A stretch of DNA of 64,000 nucleotides. Source: Brucella anthropi_A (GTDB lineage Bacteria > Pseudomonadota > Alphaproteobacteria > Rhizobiales > Rhizobiaceae). The notes beneath the pieces are model-generated. The model had not been told where the DNA came from and did no database searches. It was given only the letters and a program-made list of their open reading frames with translations. The DNA lies in assembly GCF_046630315.1 (NCBI RefSeq), contig NZ_LQBD01000013.1, positions 124,001-188,000 of the forward strand. Reading direction: 5' to 3'. Position numbers and translations under genes: made by a program. Each line of letters starts with the position of its first letter. Within the stretch, counting starts at the first letter, position 1. This document shows, piece by piece, positions 33,481 through 41,929 of the stretch.

Positions 33481-33766
33481 CCGCAAAAGCAACATCCGGC
33501 CGCAAATCCGTGCCGCAAAATCGCGAGCCACGCCATGCAACTTCCGTTCGCAGCCTGCACGGCGCGCGCCATGCAGGTTGCAGACATATTAGCAAAGTGT
33601 TGCAGATGGATCGCAGCCGCCGCGCCGATTTCGCCCGCCTGCACAGATTGCCCGCCATTAATTGTTGACTTTAATTCTCCATTTTATAGTTGAGTCCCAC
33701 ACTCCTCTTTATGTCGCCGGAACGGGTGCTTCCGCGACGCAAGGGCTTATGATCCAAGGGACTCTC

Positions 33767-35875
33767 ATGCATTTCATTTTCCGTCACGGTCGGCTCAATC
33801 TCGCTCTGACCTCAACCGCCCTTCTTGCCTCGACTGTGATTTCGTCCGCACAGGACAACGCGCAGCCGATCGTTCTCGACACGGTGACGATCCAGTCCCA
33901 GAGCAACGATACGCTCGTGCAGGACGGTTATGTCGCCAGGAAGGATCGCGACGGCACCAAGATCGACACGGATATCGTCAGGATTCCCCAGTCCATTGCG
34001 GTCATCACCCAGCGCCAGATGGAGGACCAGAAGCCGATTACGCTCAATGACGCATTGGGCTATACGGCAAGCGCCAATCCGAACAATTTCGGCTTCGATA
34101 CCCGATATGACGCTTTCTATCTGCGCGGCTTCCCGGCCTATTATACCGGCATGTTCAGGGATGGCCTGCGCATCATCAACGGCCCATCCGCCTGGCTGAA
34201 AACCGAGCCCTACGGCATTGAAGGCATCACCGTGCTGAAGGGACCCGCCTCCTCGCTTTATGGCGTGAGCGGCCCCGGCGGCATTGTCAATGTCGTGACC
34301 AAGCGCCCGAAGGACGAAGCGTTCCGTGAAGTCGAGTTGCTGTTCGGCGATCACAATCGCTATCAGGCCGCTTTCGACGTGTCCGGCCCGGCCAATGAGG
34401 ACAAGACATTCCTCTATCGCATTACCGGCCTCGGCCGCATAAGCGATACGCAACTGCCGGGCTATCCGGACGACAAATATTACATCGCGCCCGCCTTCAC
34501 GATAAAGCCGGACGAAGACACGCGCTTCACGGTCCTCAGCGAATTCTCCCGCTCCGTCACCGGCGGCACTGCAGCCTTCTACAACCCCTCCTATGGCGAG
34601 GTTTCCGCCCTTTATGAGGGCGATCCGAACTATAATGACTTCGTGCAGAAGCAGGGCCGCATCGGCTATGAGTTCGAGCATCGCTTCAACGATCTGCTGA
34701 CCATTCGCCAGAATGTCCGCTATAGCGATGTGGATGCCGACCTTGAATATAGCGGCCATTATGTGCAGCAGGGCAGCGCCGAACTCGCCCGCTATTGGGG
34801 CCATTACAAGGAACGCATGAAGAATTTCGTCGTCGACACGATGGCGCAGTTCGATTTCGAAACCGGCCCACTGACCCACAAGGCAATCGCCGGGATCGAT
34901 TATGCGTGGTCGGACTACAAGGCCTATAGCGGGCTTTCCTATGTCTCCGTCGAAGATATCCGTGCCATGGATATCCCGTTCAACGGCGCCCAGAAGATGA
35001 ACCAGCTCGGCATCTATGCGCACGACCAGATCGAGTGGGATAATCTCACCCTGTTCGGCAGTGGCCGCTATGACTGGGTAAAATCGACGACCACCGACGC
35101 GGACCATACCGATACCAGGCAGAATGACAGCGCCTTCTCGGGCCGCATCGGCGTCGCCTACAAGACCGAATGGGGCTTTATTCCTTACGTCAATTATTCG
35201 ACCTCGTTCTCGCCCAATATCGGCTTCGTCTATGACGATGTCCGGAGCGACGACAAGCATGTCGCAAACCCGACCATTGGCCGGCAGAAAGAGATCGGCG
35301 TCAAATATGAGATCCCCGGCTACAATGCCGTCATCAGCGCTTCGCTGTTCGATATCGACCAGAAAGACGGCATCGTGCTCGATGCGTCCACCGGCATCAA
35401 CAAGCAGCGCCAGCTTGACCTGAACTCGCGCGGGTTCGAGCTTGAAGCCAATGCCACGCTCGATAATGGCATCGGCATCATTGCCTCCTACACGCATTTG
35501 CGGGTCAAGATCGACAAGGGCGCCGAAGGCACTGTCGGCAACGAACTTTCCGGCACCCCCAACGATGTGCTGTCGCTGTGGGGCAACTACAAGATCGAGA
35601 ACGGGGTTCTGGCGGGCCTTGGCCTTGGTTCCGGCGTTCGCTATGTCAGTTCCAGCTATGGCGACGACCGCAACAGCTTCAAGAACGCTTCGCGCGTCAT
35701 GGTCGATGCCGCCGTTTCCTACGATTTCGGCTATCAGAACCCGAAGCTTGAAGGTGTTCAGTTGCAGGTCAATGCGAAGAACATTTTCGACAATCGCGAT
35801 CCTGTCTGCACCTCGGGCTATTGCTATCGACAGGAGGGCCGTCAGATCTTCGGCAGCCTGCGTTATCGCTTCTGA
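33767..35875 (+). CDS. TonB-dependent siderophore receptor, FhuA/ferrichrome type
   Basis: 702-residue outer-membrane receptor. A signal region is followed by a TonB box-like VLDTVTIQ (about 32-39) and a plug domain (about 60-190: RIPQSIAVITQRQMEDQ, YDAFYLRGFP, GPASSLYGVSGPGGIVNVVTKRP). A beta-barrel ends in LRYRF with the terminal aromatic residue. The pattern fits hydroxamate siderophore receptors. The start at 33767 has AAGGG 6 bases upstream and begins the signal; an ATG at 33749 is possible. Its TGA overlaps the ATG of the next gene, an inner-membrane siderophore transporter. Confidence 0.87.
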   Translation: MHFIFRHGRLNLALTSTALLASTVISSAQDNAQPIVLDTVTIQSQSNDTLVQDGYVARKDRDGTKIDTDIVRIPQSIAVITQRQMEDQKPITLNDALGYTASANPNNFGFDTRYDAFYLRGFPAYYTGMFRDGLRIINGPSAWLKTEPYGIEGITVLKGPASSLYGVSGPGGIVNVVTKRPKDEAFREVELLFGDHNRYQAAFDVSGPANEDKTFLYRITGLGRISDTQLPGYPDDKYYIAPAFTIKPDEDTRFTVLSEFSRSVTGGTAAFYNPSYGEVSALYEGDPNYNDFVQKQGRIGYEFEHRFNDLLTIRQNVRYSDVDADLEYSGHYVQQGSAELARYWGHYKERMKNFVVDTMAQFDFETGPLTHKAIAGIDYAWSDYKAYSGLSYVSVEDIRAMDIPFNGAQKMNQLGIYAHDQIEWDNLTLFGSGRYDWVKSTTTDADHTDTRQNDSAFSGRIGVAYKTEWGFIPYVNYSTSFSPNIGFVYDDVRSDDKHVANPTIGRQKEIGVKYEIPGYNAVISASLFDIDQKDGIVLDASTGINKQRQLDLNSRGFELEANATLDNGIGIIASYTHLRVKIDKGAEGTVGNELSGTPNDVLSLWGNYKIENGVLAGLGLGSGVRYVSSSYGDDRNSFKNASRVMVDAAVSYDFGYQNPKLEGVQLQVNAKNIFDNRDPVCTSGYCYRQEGRQIFGSLRYRF

Positions 35876-37098
35876 TGCACGCAATGGAACGCATGGAAAA
35901 AGCGCAAGCGCCGGTCGCCGTGTTCGCGACGATCGGCGGGCTCTATATCGCCCAAAGCGTGATCGGCGGCATGACATGGACGGGCCTGCCGGCCATCATG
36001 CGGGACAATGGCGTATCGCTCGACCAGATCGGCCTCGTTTCGCTTATCATCCTGCCCTGGGCGCTCAAATTTCTCTGGGCGCCCGCCGTGGAACGTTTTC
36101 GCCTGCCCCCGGCTGGCAGAACCCGCACCGCCACCATCATTCTGGGCGGCGGCTCGCTATCCGTTCTCTGCCTCCTTGCCATCGGCTTCATCGATCCCGG
36201 CCAGGTCTATCTGCTGCTCGCCATTCTTGCAGTCGTGGCCTTTGCCACCGCGACCGTCGACATTGCCTGCGACGGCTATGCCGTCCAAAGCCTTTCGCCT
36301 GAAAATTATGGCTGGGGCAATGCGGCGCAGGTCGGCGGCGCCTATCTGGGCTCCGCCATCGGTGCCGGTGTCTTTCTGGTGCTCGTCGGCAAGTTCGGCT
36401 GGCAAGTCGCGGTCTGGACAATGGCTGCGGTTCTCGTTCTGCTGGGCTTGCCCTTCGCTTTCTTCGCGCGCGGGCAGGACACGACAGAAAATCGTCCGCA
36501 CACCCCTTCCCTGCTTGCCGCATGGCGGCGAGCGGAAATCCGGCGCGGCCTTGCCGCCGCGGCAATCTATGTGATTGCGCAAAAAGCCGGTCTGGCCATG
36601 CTCGGCCCCTTTTTCATCGATGCAGGTCTGGACCTTGCCACCGTCGGCATTCTGAACGGAGCAGGCAGCATGTTCGTGGGCCTTGCTGCGGCATTGGCGG
36701 GCGGCGGGCTGGTTCGTGCTTTCGGCGTTCGCGGCATTCTGGTCGCAGCCCTGCTGCTTCAGGCTTTCTGCTTCCTGTTCCTTGCCCTCCATGCAACGGA
36801 CAAACAGGCGGGCATGGCCCTCATTGCCGTCGCCGTGGCCAGTTCATCGGGTGTCGTTGCGCTCGGCTTCGTCGCGCTTTATGCCCAGTTCATGCATTGG
36901 TCGGACCCAAAACAGGCGGGCGTGGACTTCACTCTGTTCCAGTGCATGGACGCCCTCGTCAGCATGGCGGGAGGCGTCGCCTCCGGTTATCTGGCGCAAT
37001 ATTTCGGTTATGGCGCATTCTTCGGGGGTGTCGGCGCCATCGCGCTCTTTGCCGCGCCGTTGATGTGGACACTCTGCCGTCCGGGAATATCGCGATAG
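35875..37098 (+). CDS. RhtX/FptX-family MFS siderophore transporter
   Basis: 407-residue inner-membrane protein with about 12 hydrophobic segments. Phrases such as GGMTWTGLPAIMRDNGVSLDQIG and LPWALKFLWAPAVERFR match the RhtX/FptX group, which imports rhizobactin or pyochelin without an ABC system. The ATG overlaps the receptor's stop codon (TGATG), so expression is coupled. The two genes form a minimal outer- plus inner-membrane siderophore uptake unit. Confidence 0.83.
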   Translation: MHAMERMEKAQAPVAVFATIGGLYIAQSVIGGMTWTGLPAIMRDNGVSLDQIGLVSLIILPWALKFLWAPAVERFRLPPAGRTRTATIILGGGSLSVLCLLAIGFIDPGQVYLLLAILAVVAFATATVDIACDGYAVQSLSPENYGWGNAAQVGGAYLGSAIGAGVFLVLVGKFGWQVAVWTMAAVLVLLGLPFAFFARGQDTTENRPHTPSLLAAWRRAEIRRGLAAAAIYVIAQKAGLAMLGPFFIDAGLDLATVGILNGAGSMFVGLAAALAGGGLVRAFGVRGILVAALLLQAFCFLFLALHATDKQAGMALIAVAVASSSGVVALGFVALYAQFMHWSDPKQAGVDFTLFQCMDALVSMAGGVASGYLAQYFGYGAFFGGVGAIALFAAPLMWTLCRPGISR

Positions 37099-37180
37099 TT
37101 GCATAAAAATTCCGTCCACGCCTTAACGTATTTCTGACGAATAGTTGCTATCCAAAAAATGCAGTAATACGGGGGAAATC

Positions 37181-37690
37181 ATGGCCTGGAAATTCATGTT
37201 TGCGAGCGCTGTTCTGGCCGTTGCACGAACGATGCCGAGAGCGTTCGTGGCTTCCAGGGGGCCGGCCGTGGTGTCCGGCAATGCCATGGAGATGGAACTC
37301 AAACCCGCGCCGATCAATCCCGAATGGGTGCTGGAAGGCAATCCTGTGGCGCGTTCCTGCGCGCAATCGGCAAGCCGGGATGGGGCCGCCCATACGGCGA
37401 TCTGGGACTGCACGGCGGGCACCTTCCGCTGGTATTTCGGCTGGGATGAAACGGTCTATATTCTGGATGGCGAAGTACACGTGACTGACGCGGACGGCGG
37501 CACACGCACCTTGCGGGCTGGCGACGTGGTATATTTCCGTGGCGGCACCTGGGCAACGTGGAAAATCGACACCTATCTGCGCAAGGTGGCCTTCATGCGC
37601 CGCACCTTGCCGGCACCCGCCTCACTCCTCTATCGGGTAAGCGACGCGGCCAGGCGACGACTGGGACACCGCAAAAGAGGCGGCTTCTGA
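37181..37690 (+). CDS. cupin domain protein (DUF861-like)
   Basis: 169 residues. An N-terminal hydrophobic stretch of about 16 residues may be a weak membrane or signal segment. A small cupin barrel follows at about 65-140: IWDCTAGTFRWYFGWDETVYILDGEVHV and LRAGDVVYFRGGTWATWKI. The latter resembles Cupin_3/DUF861 proteins related to ureidoglycine aminohydrolase. GGGGGAAATC precedes the ATG at 37181. No metabolic partner is adjacent; function not assigned. Confidence 0.72.
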   Translation: MAWKFMFASAVLAVARTMPRAFVASRGPAVVSGNAMEMELKPAPINPEWVLEGNPVARSCAQSASRDGAAHTAIWDCTAGTFRWYFGWDETVYILDGEVHVTDADGGTRTLRAGDVVYFRGGTWATWKIDTYLRKVAFMRRTLPAPASLLYRVSDAARRRLGHRKRGGF

Positions 37691-37803
37691 TACGCGCAAA
37701 TCACCGCTAAAAATTGCTTCTCAATGCTGGGGTGTGTGTTCACGCCGCTGCAGGCGCATAATACAAAATGCGGGGGGTGCCTCAAAACAATCTGGAGGAC
37801 ACC

Positions 37804-38082
37804 ATGAAGACCTACCCGATATTGTTCATTCTTGGATTGGCGCTCATGAATGCCGCAACCGCTTATGCGGGTTCAACCACAGGGGCAGAGCGCGCATCCA
37901 CGCTACCACCGGTCAGCCCTGCTGAAACGATCATCCATGTGGCAAATTCGGCGAAGCCGGAAACGTCCGTGAAAAGCGCTTGCGTATATCGGACCATGCA
38001 AGAATGCCTGAATGCTTGCAAAGGCAAACTGTGCAGGTGGTGTCCGCATAGCGGAAAATATGCGTGCATGAAGAAGAAATAA
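37804..38082 (+). CDS. small secreted cysteine-rich protein
   Basis: 92 residues. A clear Sec signal (MKTYPILFILGLALMNAATA, cut near AYA) is followed by a Ser/Thr/Pro-rich stretch and a C-terminal module of six cysteines in about 30 residues: SACVYRTMQECLNAC, then KLCRWCPHSGKYAC. GGAGG stands 8 bases before the ATG. Even cysteine number and export suggest three disulfides in the periplasm or outside the cell; metal binding is another option. I recognise no family. Confidence 0.7.
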   Translation: MKTYPILFILGLALMNAATAYAGSTTGAERASTLPPVSPAETIIHVANSAKPETSVKSACVYRTMQECLNACKGKLCRWCPHSGKYACMKKK

Positions 38083-38192
38083 CTTTTCACGGCAGCAGGT
38101 TATCTTGGACCGCATATGCAGACTTGCTGCCGATGTCCTGATGTGACGGCCAAACCGCGCCCGGCCAAAAATATCAATGAAATCAACAAGAA

Positions 38193-38282
38193 TGGCGGAG
38201 GGGGTGGGATTCGAACCCACGGTACAGTCTCCTGCACGCCGGTTTTCAAGACCGGTGCCTTAAACCGCTCGGCCACCCCTCC
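38193..38282 (-). tRNA. tRNA-Ser (UGA)
   Basis: Read on the minus strand: acceptor GGAGGGG pairs with CCCCTCC, the anticodon stem CCGGT/ACCGG encloses loop CTTGAAA (anticodon TGA), the long variable arm is typical of serine tRNAs, the T-arm reads GTGGGTTCGAATCCCAC, discriminator G and an encoded CCA. Confidence 0.97.
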
Positions 38283-38644
38283 GGGGCAATTACCTTGCCT
38301 TTCTCACGTAGCGAAAAGCAGTGAATCGCAAATTGCTGCCAATTTGTCTCCAATCGCTCGGCGAGGGACTTCTTAGCAGTTTTTCCGGTCGCGTCAACGT
38401 GCGCTGTTTCATTTGCCAGCATTCCGAATATCGCCGGACAGACCGATGACCCGGCCGCCCCCGTTTCGAAACAAGACCAGCCTCTCGATCCTCCCCTCAA
38501 GGCTTGCACGCCTTGTTGCCGATCGCGGCTTCGGTCTGATAGAACCGCAATCTCAAAATACCGTAATGAAACGACCGGGCTTGCCCTTTGGGGCTTTCCG
38601 GCTTAAACTTGAGTTAAATAATCAAAATAAAAAGAAGGGAAGCT
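38283..38644. other. intergenic region between tRNA-Ser and ybaK-like gene
   Basis: No supported gene on either strand. The part next to the tRNA must hold its promoter. The AT-rich end near 38610-38640 carries the ribosome site AAGGGAAG of the next gene. Confidence 0.3.
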
Positions 38645-39103
38645 ATGAGTCTGGATTCCGTCAAAGCCTTTTTTGCAGCCAAGGCGCCCGAAATCGAAGT
38701 GATCGAGCTGCCGACCAGCACCGCCACCGTCGTTCTCGCCGCCGAAGCGCATGGCGTGGAACCCGGACAGATCGCCAAGACGCTTTCCTTTACGGCGAAA
38801 GACCAGACCATTCTCATCGTCACGCGCGGCGATGCGCGCATTGACAATCGCAAGTTCAAGGACCGTTTTGGAACCAAGCCCCGCATGCTCGATGCCGAGA
38901 CCGTTCTCGCGGAGACCGGCCACCCTGTCGGCGGCGTTTGTCCCTTCGGACTGCCAAGCGCCCTGCCCGTTTATTGCGACGTCTCGCTGAAAAGTTTCGA
39001 GGAAGTCGTGCCAGCCGCCGGGGCGACAAACAGTGCCGTGCGGATTGCGCCGCACAAAATGGCTGAACTGGTCAGTGCAGAGTGGATCGACGTCTGCCAG
39101 TAA
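38645..39103 (+). CDS. YbaK/EbsC-type aminoacyl-tRNA deacylase
   Basis: 152 residues of the YbaK/ProX editing-domain fold, which hydrolyses mischarged tRNA. Seen: the substrate-pocket stretch IAKTLSFTAKDQTILIVTRGD near 43-63 (conserved lysine of the family), the KFKDRFG helix, and the glycine-rich GHPVGGVCPFGLP near 92-104. AAGGGAAG precedes the ATG at 38645. It is unlinked to the iron genes by content, though it lies just upstream of rirA. Confidence 0.82.
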   Translation: MSLDSVKAFFAAKAPEIEVIELPTSTATVVLAAEAHGVEPGQIAKTLSFTAKDQTILIVTRGDARIDNRKFKDRFGTKPRMLDAETVLAETGHPVGGVCPFGLPSALPVYCDVSLKSFEEVVPAAGATNSAVRIAPHKMAELVSAEWIDVCQ

Positions 39104-39204
39104 GCCGCAATGAATGACTTGCGGCGGATCCGGGAGGAATTCGCAGTCAAGTGATGCCGATGACAACTTTTCCCCTTTAAAGGTGAGAAAGGACTTCATA
39201 TATT

Positions 39205-39221
39205 TTAAGAATGATTCTAAA
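39205..39221. promoter_or_regulatory. ICE motif (Irr box) upstream of rirA
   Basis: TTAAGAATGATTCTAAA matches the consensus TTTRGAAYNRTTCYAAA at 16 of 17 positions. Irr binds such sites under iron limitation, and in Agrobacterium Irr represses rirA. It is about 207 bases before the rirA start. The rest of the 39104-39427 gap includes RIME-like sequence near 39250-39290 (GCGCATGATCCGA, CTTTCCGGATCGCG). Confidence 0.65.
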
Positions 39222-39427
39222 GTGGGTTAAGAAGCAGAGGCCCGCTTTAGCGCATGATCCGACCGAGCCTTGAACCTTTCCGGATCGCGAATGCGACAAG
39301 ACAAGAATTTGGAGCAGTTCCGGAAAAGGGATGGACCGTTTTCGGTTTGAAACTGCGAACTCAAGGATTGGAGCAGCCCCGGCATCGAGACATCCGGTTG
39401 CTCCGAGACGTGTTGAAAGGAACAGTG

Positions 39428-39889
39428 ATGCGTCTTACCCGCCAGACGAATTATGCGGTTCGTATGCTCATGTACTGTGCAGCCAATGACGGCAAGCTCA
39501 GCCGTATTCCCGAAATTGCGCGAGCTTACGGCGTTTCAGAACTGTTTTTGTTCAAGATTCTCCAGCCGCTGGTCGAGCATGGGCTGGTTGAAACCGTGCG
39601 CGGTCGCAATGGCGGCGTGCGTCTTGGACGGGCGGCGAAGGACATTTCGCTCTTCGATGTCGTGCGCGTGACCGAAGAAAACTTCGCCATGGCGGAGTGC
39701 TTCGAAAACGATGCCACCGAATGCCCGCTGGTCGATAGCTGCGCGCTCAATTCCGCGCTGCGTGAGGCGCTCAATGCCTTCTTCGGCGTGCTGATGAAGT
39801 ACAGCATCGCAGACCTCGTCAAGGCGCGCCCGAATGTGCGTCATCTGCTTGGTCTTGATGAAATGGAACAAGAGCGCGTGGCGAGCTGA
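39428..39889 (+). CDS. rirA: iron-responsive Rrf2-family regulator RirA
   Basis: 153 residues that match RirA of Rhizobium closely: MRLTRQTNYAVRMLMYCAAN, IPEIARAYGVSELFLFKILQ and VRGRNGGVRLGRAAKDISLF. The winged HTH takes up the first 80 residues. Three cysteines (AECFENDATECPLVDSC, spacing C-x7-C-x5-C) ligate the Fe-S cluster that senses iron. RirA represses iron-uptake genes when iron is sufficient. The start at 39428 has AAGGAAC upstream; the open frame before it lacks conservation. It ends convergently with the heme operon, which it probably represses. Confidence 0.95.
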   Translation: MRLTRQTNYAVRMLMYCAANDGKLSRIPEIARAYGVSELFLFKILQPLVEHGLVETVRGRNGGVRLGRAAKDISLFDVVRVTEENFAMAECFENDATECPLVDSCALNSALREALNAFFGVLMKYSIADLVKARPNVRHLLGLDEMEQERVAS

Positions 39890-39914
39890 TTGCCCGCGCA
39901 TGGCTTGAACCGAA

Positions 39915-39940
39915 AAGTCCGGCTTGATGCCGGGCTTTTT
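39915..39940. terminator. terminator between rirA and hmuV
   Basis: AAGTCCGGC pairs with GCCGGGCTT (one G-T pair) around TTGAT and is followed by TTT on the plus strand. It ends rirA and abuts the stop codon of the convergent hmuV. Confidence 0.7.
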
Positions 39941-40742
39941 AGTTTGCGGCTGCGCGACAGACGGATTGCGGCAGCACGAAAGGCACTCCCTTTTCTGGCG
40001 GAACACCGACGCGCAGCGAACATTCATAGACACGTTCGAGGCGCTCGTCGGTCAATGCATCCCGCGGCGATCCCATCACGTCGAGCCTGCCCCTGCTCAT
40101 GACCGCAATACGGTCGGCGAACATGGCGGTCAGGTTGAGATCGTGCAGGATCGCGATCACCCCGCCGCCCGCCGCCGCAAAATCCTTCGCGATCCGCATC
40201 ACCACGATCTGGTGGCGGATATCCAGGCTTGAAATCGGCTCGTCCAGAAACAGATAGCGGGCCTTTCCGTCCACCATCGGCTTCCAGACCTGGCAGAGAA
40301 CGCGGGCAAGCTGCACGCGCTGCTGTTCCCCGCCCGACAATTCCTGATAAAGCCGCCCGCCGAAGCCGGTGAGATCGACCTTCTGCAAGGCGATATCGGG
40401 CAGGCGTTTTTCTTCGTCGCGAGAAACGCCGCTATAGCCGCCGGTAAGCCCGATAGTGACGATCTCGCGAACCGTGAATGGAAACGACAAGGCGCTTGCC
40501 TGTGGCAGCACCGCCCGGCGCGCCGCCATCTGCCACGGTTTGAAATCCGCGAAGGACCGGCCATCGAGATAAGCCGCTCCTTCATAGGCGATATCGCCTG
40601 AAAGGGCGCGCAGCAGCGTGGTCTTGCCGGACCCGTTCGGCCCGACAATGGCTGTCACCTCGCCCGGTCTTGCCGAAAAGTCGATGTCGCGGATGATGGT
40701 CTTTCCCGACAGGCTGACACAAAGGGCTCTTGTTTCAATCAT
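39939..40742 (-). CDS. hmuV: heme ABC transporter ATPase HmuV/BhuV
   Basis: 267-residue ATPase for heme import into the cytoplasm. Walker A GPNGSGKTTLLRAL lies near residue 34, LPQASALSFPFTV is the HmuV-type Q-loop region, the signature is LSGGEQQRVQLARVL, Walker B YLFLDEPISSLD and the switch histidine ILHDLNLTAMFADR. It follows hmuU by 7 bases. In Brucella the system is named BhuTUV. Last gene of the hmuPSTUV operon. Confidence 0.93.
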   Translation of the reverse strand: MIETRALCVSLSGKTIIRDIDFSARPGEVTAIVGPNGSGKTTLLRALSGDIAYEGAAYLDGRSFADFKPWQMAARRAVLPQASALSFPFTVREIVTIGLTGGYSGVSRDEEKRLPDIALQKVDLTGFGGRLYQELSGGEQQRVQLARVLCQVWKPMVDGKARYLFLDEPISSLDIRHQIVVMRIAKDFAAAGGGVIAILHDLNLTAMFADRIAVMSRGRLDVMGSPRDALTDERLERVYECSLRVGVPPEKGVPFVLPQSVCRAAAN

Positions 40743-40749
40743 GCAAGCC

Positions 40750-41877
40750 TCACAGATCGAGCAGGCCGCGCTGGCGCAGCAATATCCAGAGGAAAAACGG
40801 CGCTCCGAAAAGCGCGGTGACGATGCCGATCGGCAATTCAGCCGGGGCGACGATCGTGCGGCTCACCGCATCCGCCAGAAGCAGAAGCGTGGCGCCCAGA
40901 AGGGCCGATGCCGGCAGGAGATAGCGGTGGTCCGGCCCGATGCTGAGGCGCAGCATATGCGGCACCACAATACCGACAAAGCCGATCCCGCCTGCAACGG
41001 CCACCGTTGCGCCGGTGGCGGCGGCGACGGTCACAATGGCAATGTTCTTGATGCGCTGCACCGGAACGCCGAGATGGCCGGCAGCCGCTTCCCCCAAAGC
41101 CAGTGCGTTGAGACCACGGGCAAGCAGTGGCGACAAGACGAGAATGACGGCAATGACCGGCCCGGCGGCGCCGATCTTGGTCCAGGTGGAACCGGCAAGC
41201 GAACCGAGACCCCAGAATGTCAGGTCGCGCAATTGCCGGTCATCGGCCAGATAGATCAGCCCGCCGGTCGCAGCACCCGCCAGCGCGCCAAGTGCGATAC
41301 CCGCAAGCAGCATTGTTGCGACGGAAGTACGCCCGCGCCGTGTCGCCACCCGGTAAAGCAGCAAGGTGCTGGCAAGCCCGCCGAGAAAGGCGGCGAGCGG
41401 CAAGGCGTAAACGCCCAGGACTGCGATGACCGGCGCAAGCAGCGTCCCGCCAAGCACGATCATGGAAACTGCGCCGAGACCCGCACCGGCGGAAACGCCC
41501 ACAAGTCCCGGATCGGCCAGCGGATTGCGGAAAAGCCCCTGCATCACGGCACCGGAAACGGCAAGCCCCGCACCGATCAACATGCCCATCACGATACGCG
41601 GCAGGCGGATCTCCATGATAATCAGATGGTCACGGCGAAATGCGTCCGCGCTCTCGACTGCAGCGGAGGAGGTCAGAGCGCGCAGAACCGAAAGCACGGA
41701 CGCATCCGAAGCGCCAGCCGTGAGGCTGAACAGGGCCGCAGCGCATAAAGCGACCGCGAGGAACACAATGCTCAACCGCGCACGCGCCGCGCGGTCTCCC
41801 GCCATATGATCTGTATCGTTTTCTAAGTGGCACGCTGCAAGGCGCTGTTGGCGCGCCACGCGACCCTGGCTGGTCAT
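40750..41877 (-). CDS. hmuU: heme ABC transporter permease HmuU/BhuU
   Basis: 375-residue FecCD-family permease with about ten membrane segments. The family phrases are RLPRIVMGMLIGAGLAVSGA near 95, MQGLFRNPLADPGLVGVSAG and GFVGIVVPHMLRLSIGPDHR near 285. The start at 41877 has AAGGA about ten bases upstream; a TTG six codons earlier is possible. It forms the channel for heme delivered by HmuT. Confidence 0.92.
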   Translation of the reverse strand: MTSQGRVARQQRLAACHLENDTDHMAGDRAARARLSIVFLAVALCAAALFSLTAGASDASVLSVLRALTSSAAVESADAFRRDHLIIMEIRLPRIVMGMLIGAGLAVSGAVMQGLFRNPLADPGLVGVSAGAGLGAVSMIVLGGTLLAPVIAVLGVYALPLAAFLGGLASTLLLYRVATRRGRTSVATMLLAGIALGALAGAATGGLIYLADDRQLRDLTFWGLGSLAGSTWTKIGAAGPVIAVILVLSPLLARGLNALALGEAAAGHLGVPVQRIKNIAIVTVAAATGATVAVAGGIGFVGIVVPHMLRLSIGPDHRYLLPASALLGATLLLLADAVSRTIVAPAELPIGIVTALFGAPFFLWILLRQRGLLDL

Positions 41878-41929
41878 TTTCAATAATCCTTGCAATCAGG
41901 CCTACGTGCTTCAAACCCGCAATCCTGAC

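Noticed and set aside
33665..33679. TGACTTTAATTCTCC considered as a RirA IRO box
   Set aside because: It misses the final base of TGA-N9-TCA; such short motifs arise by chance, so it is mentioned but not called as a site.
33812..35977. 721-codon minus-strand frame opposite the siderophore receptor
   Set aside because: The plus strand has plug and barrel features, coupling to the next gene and a signal; this frame is a shadow.
39241..39400. Possible full repeat element upstream of rirA
   Set aside because: Only short fragments resemble Rhizobiales RIME sequences; no matching inverted ends are visible, so no repeat is called.
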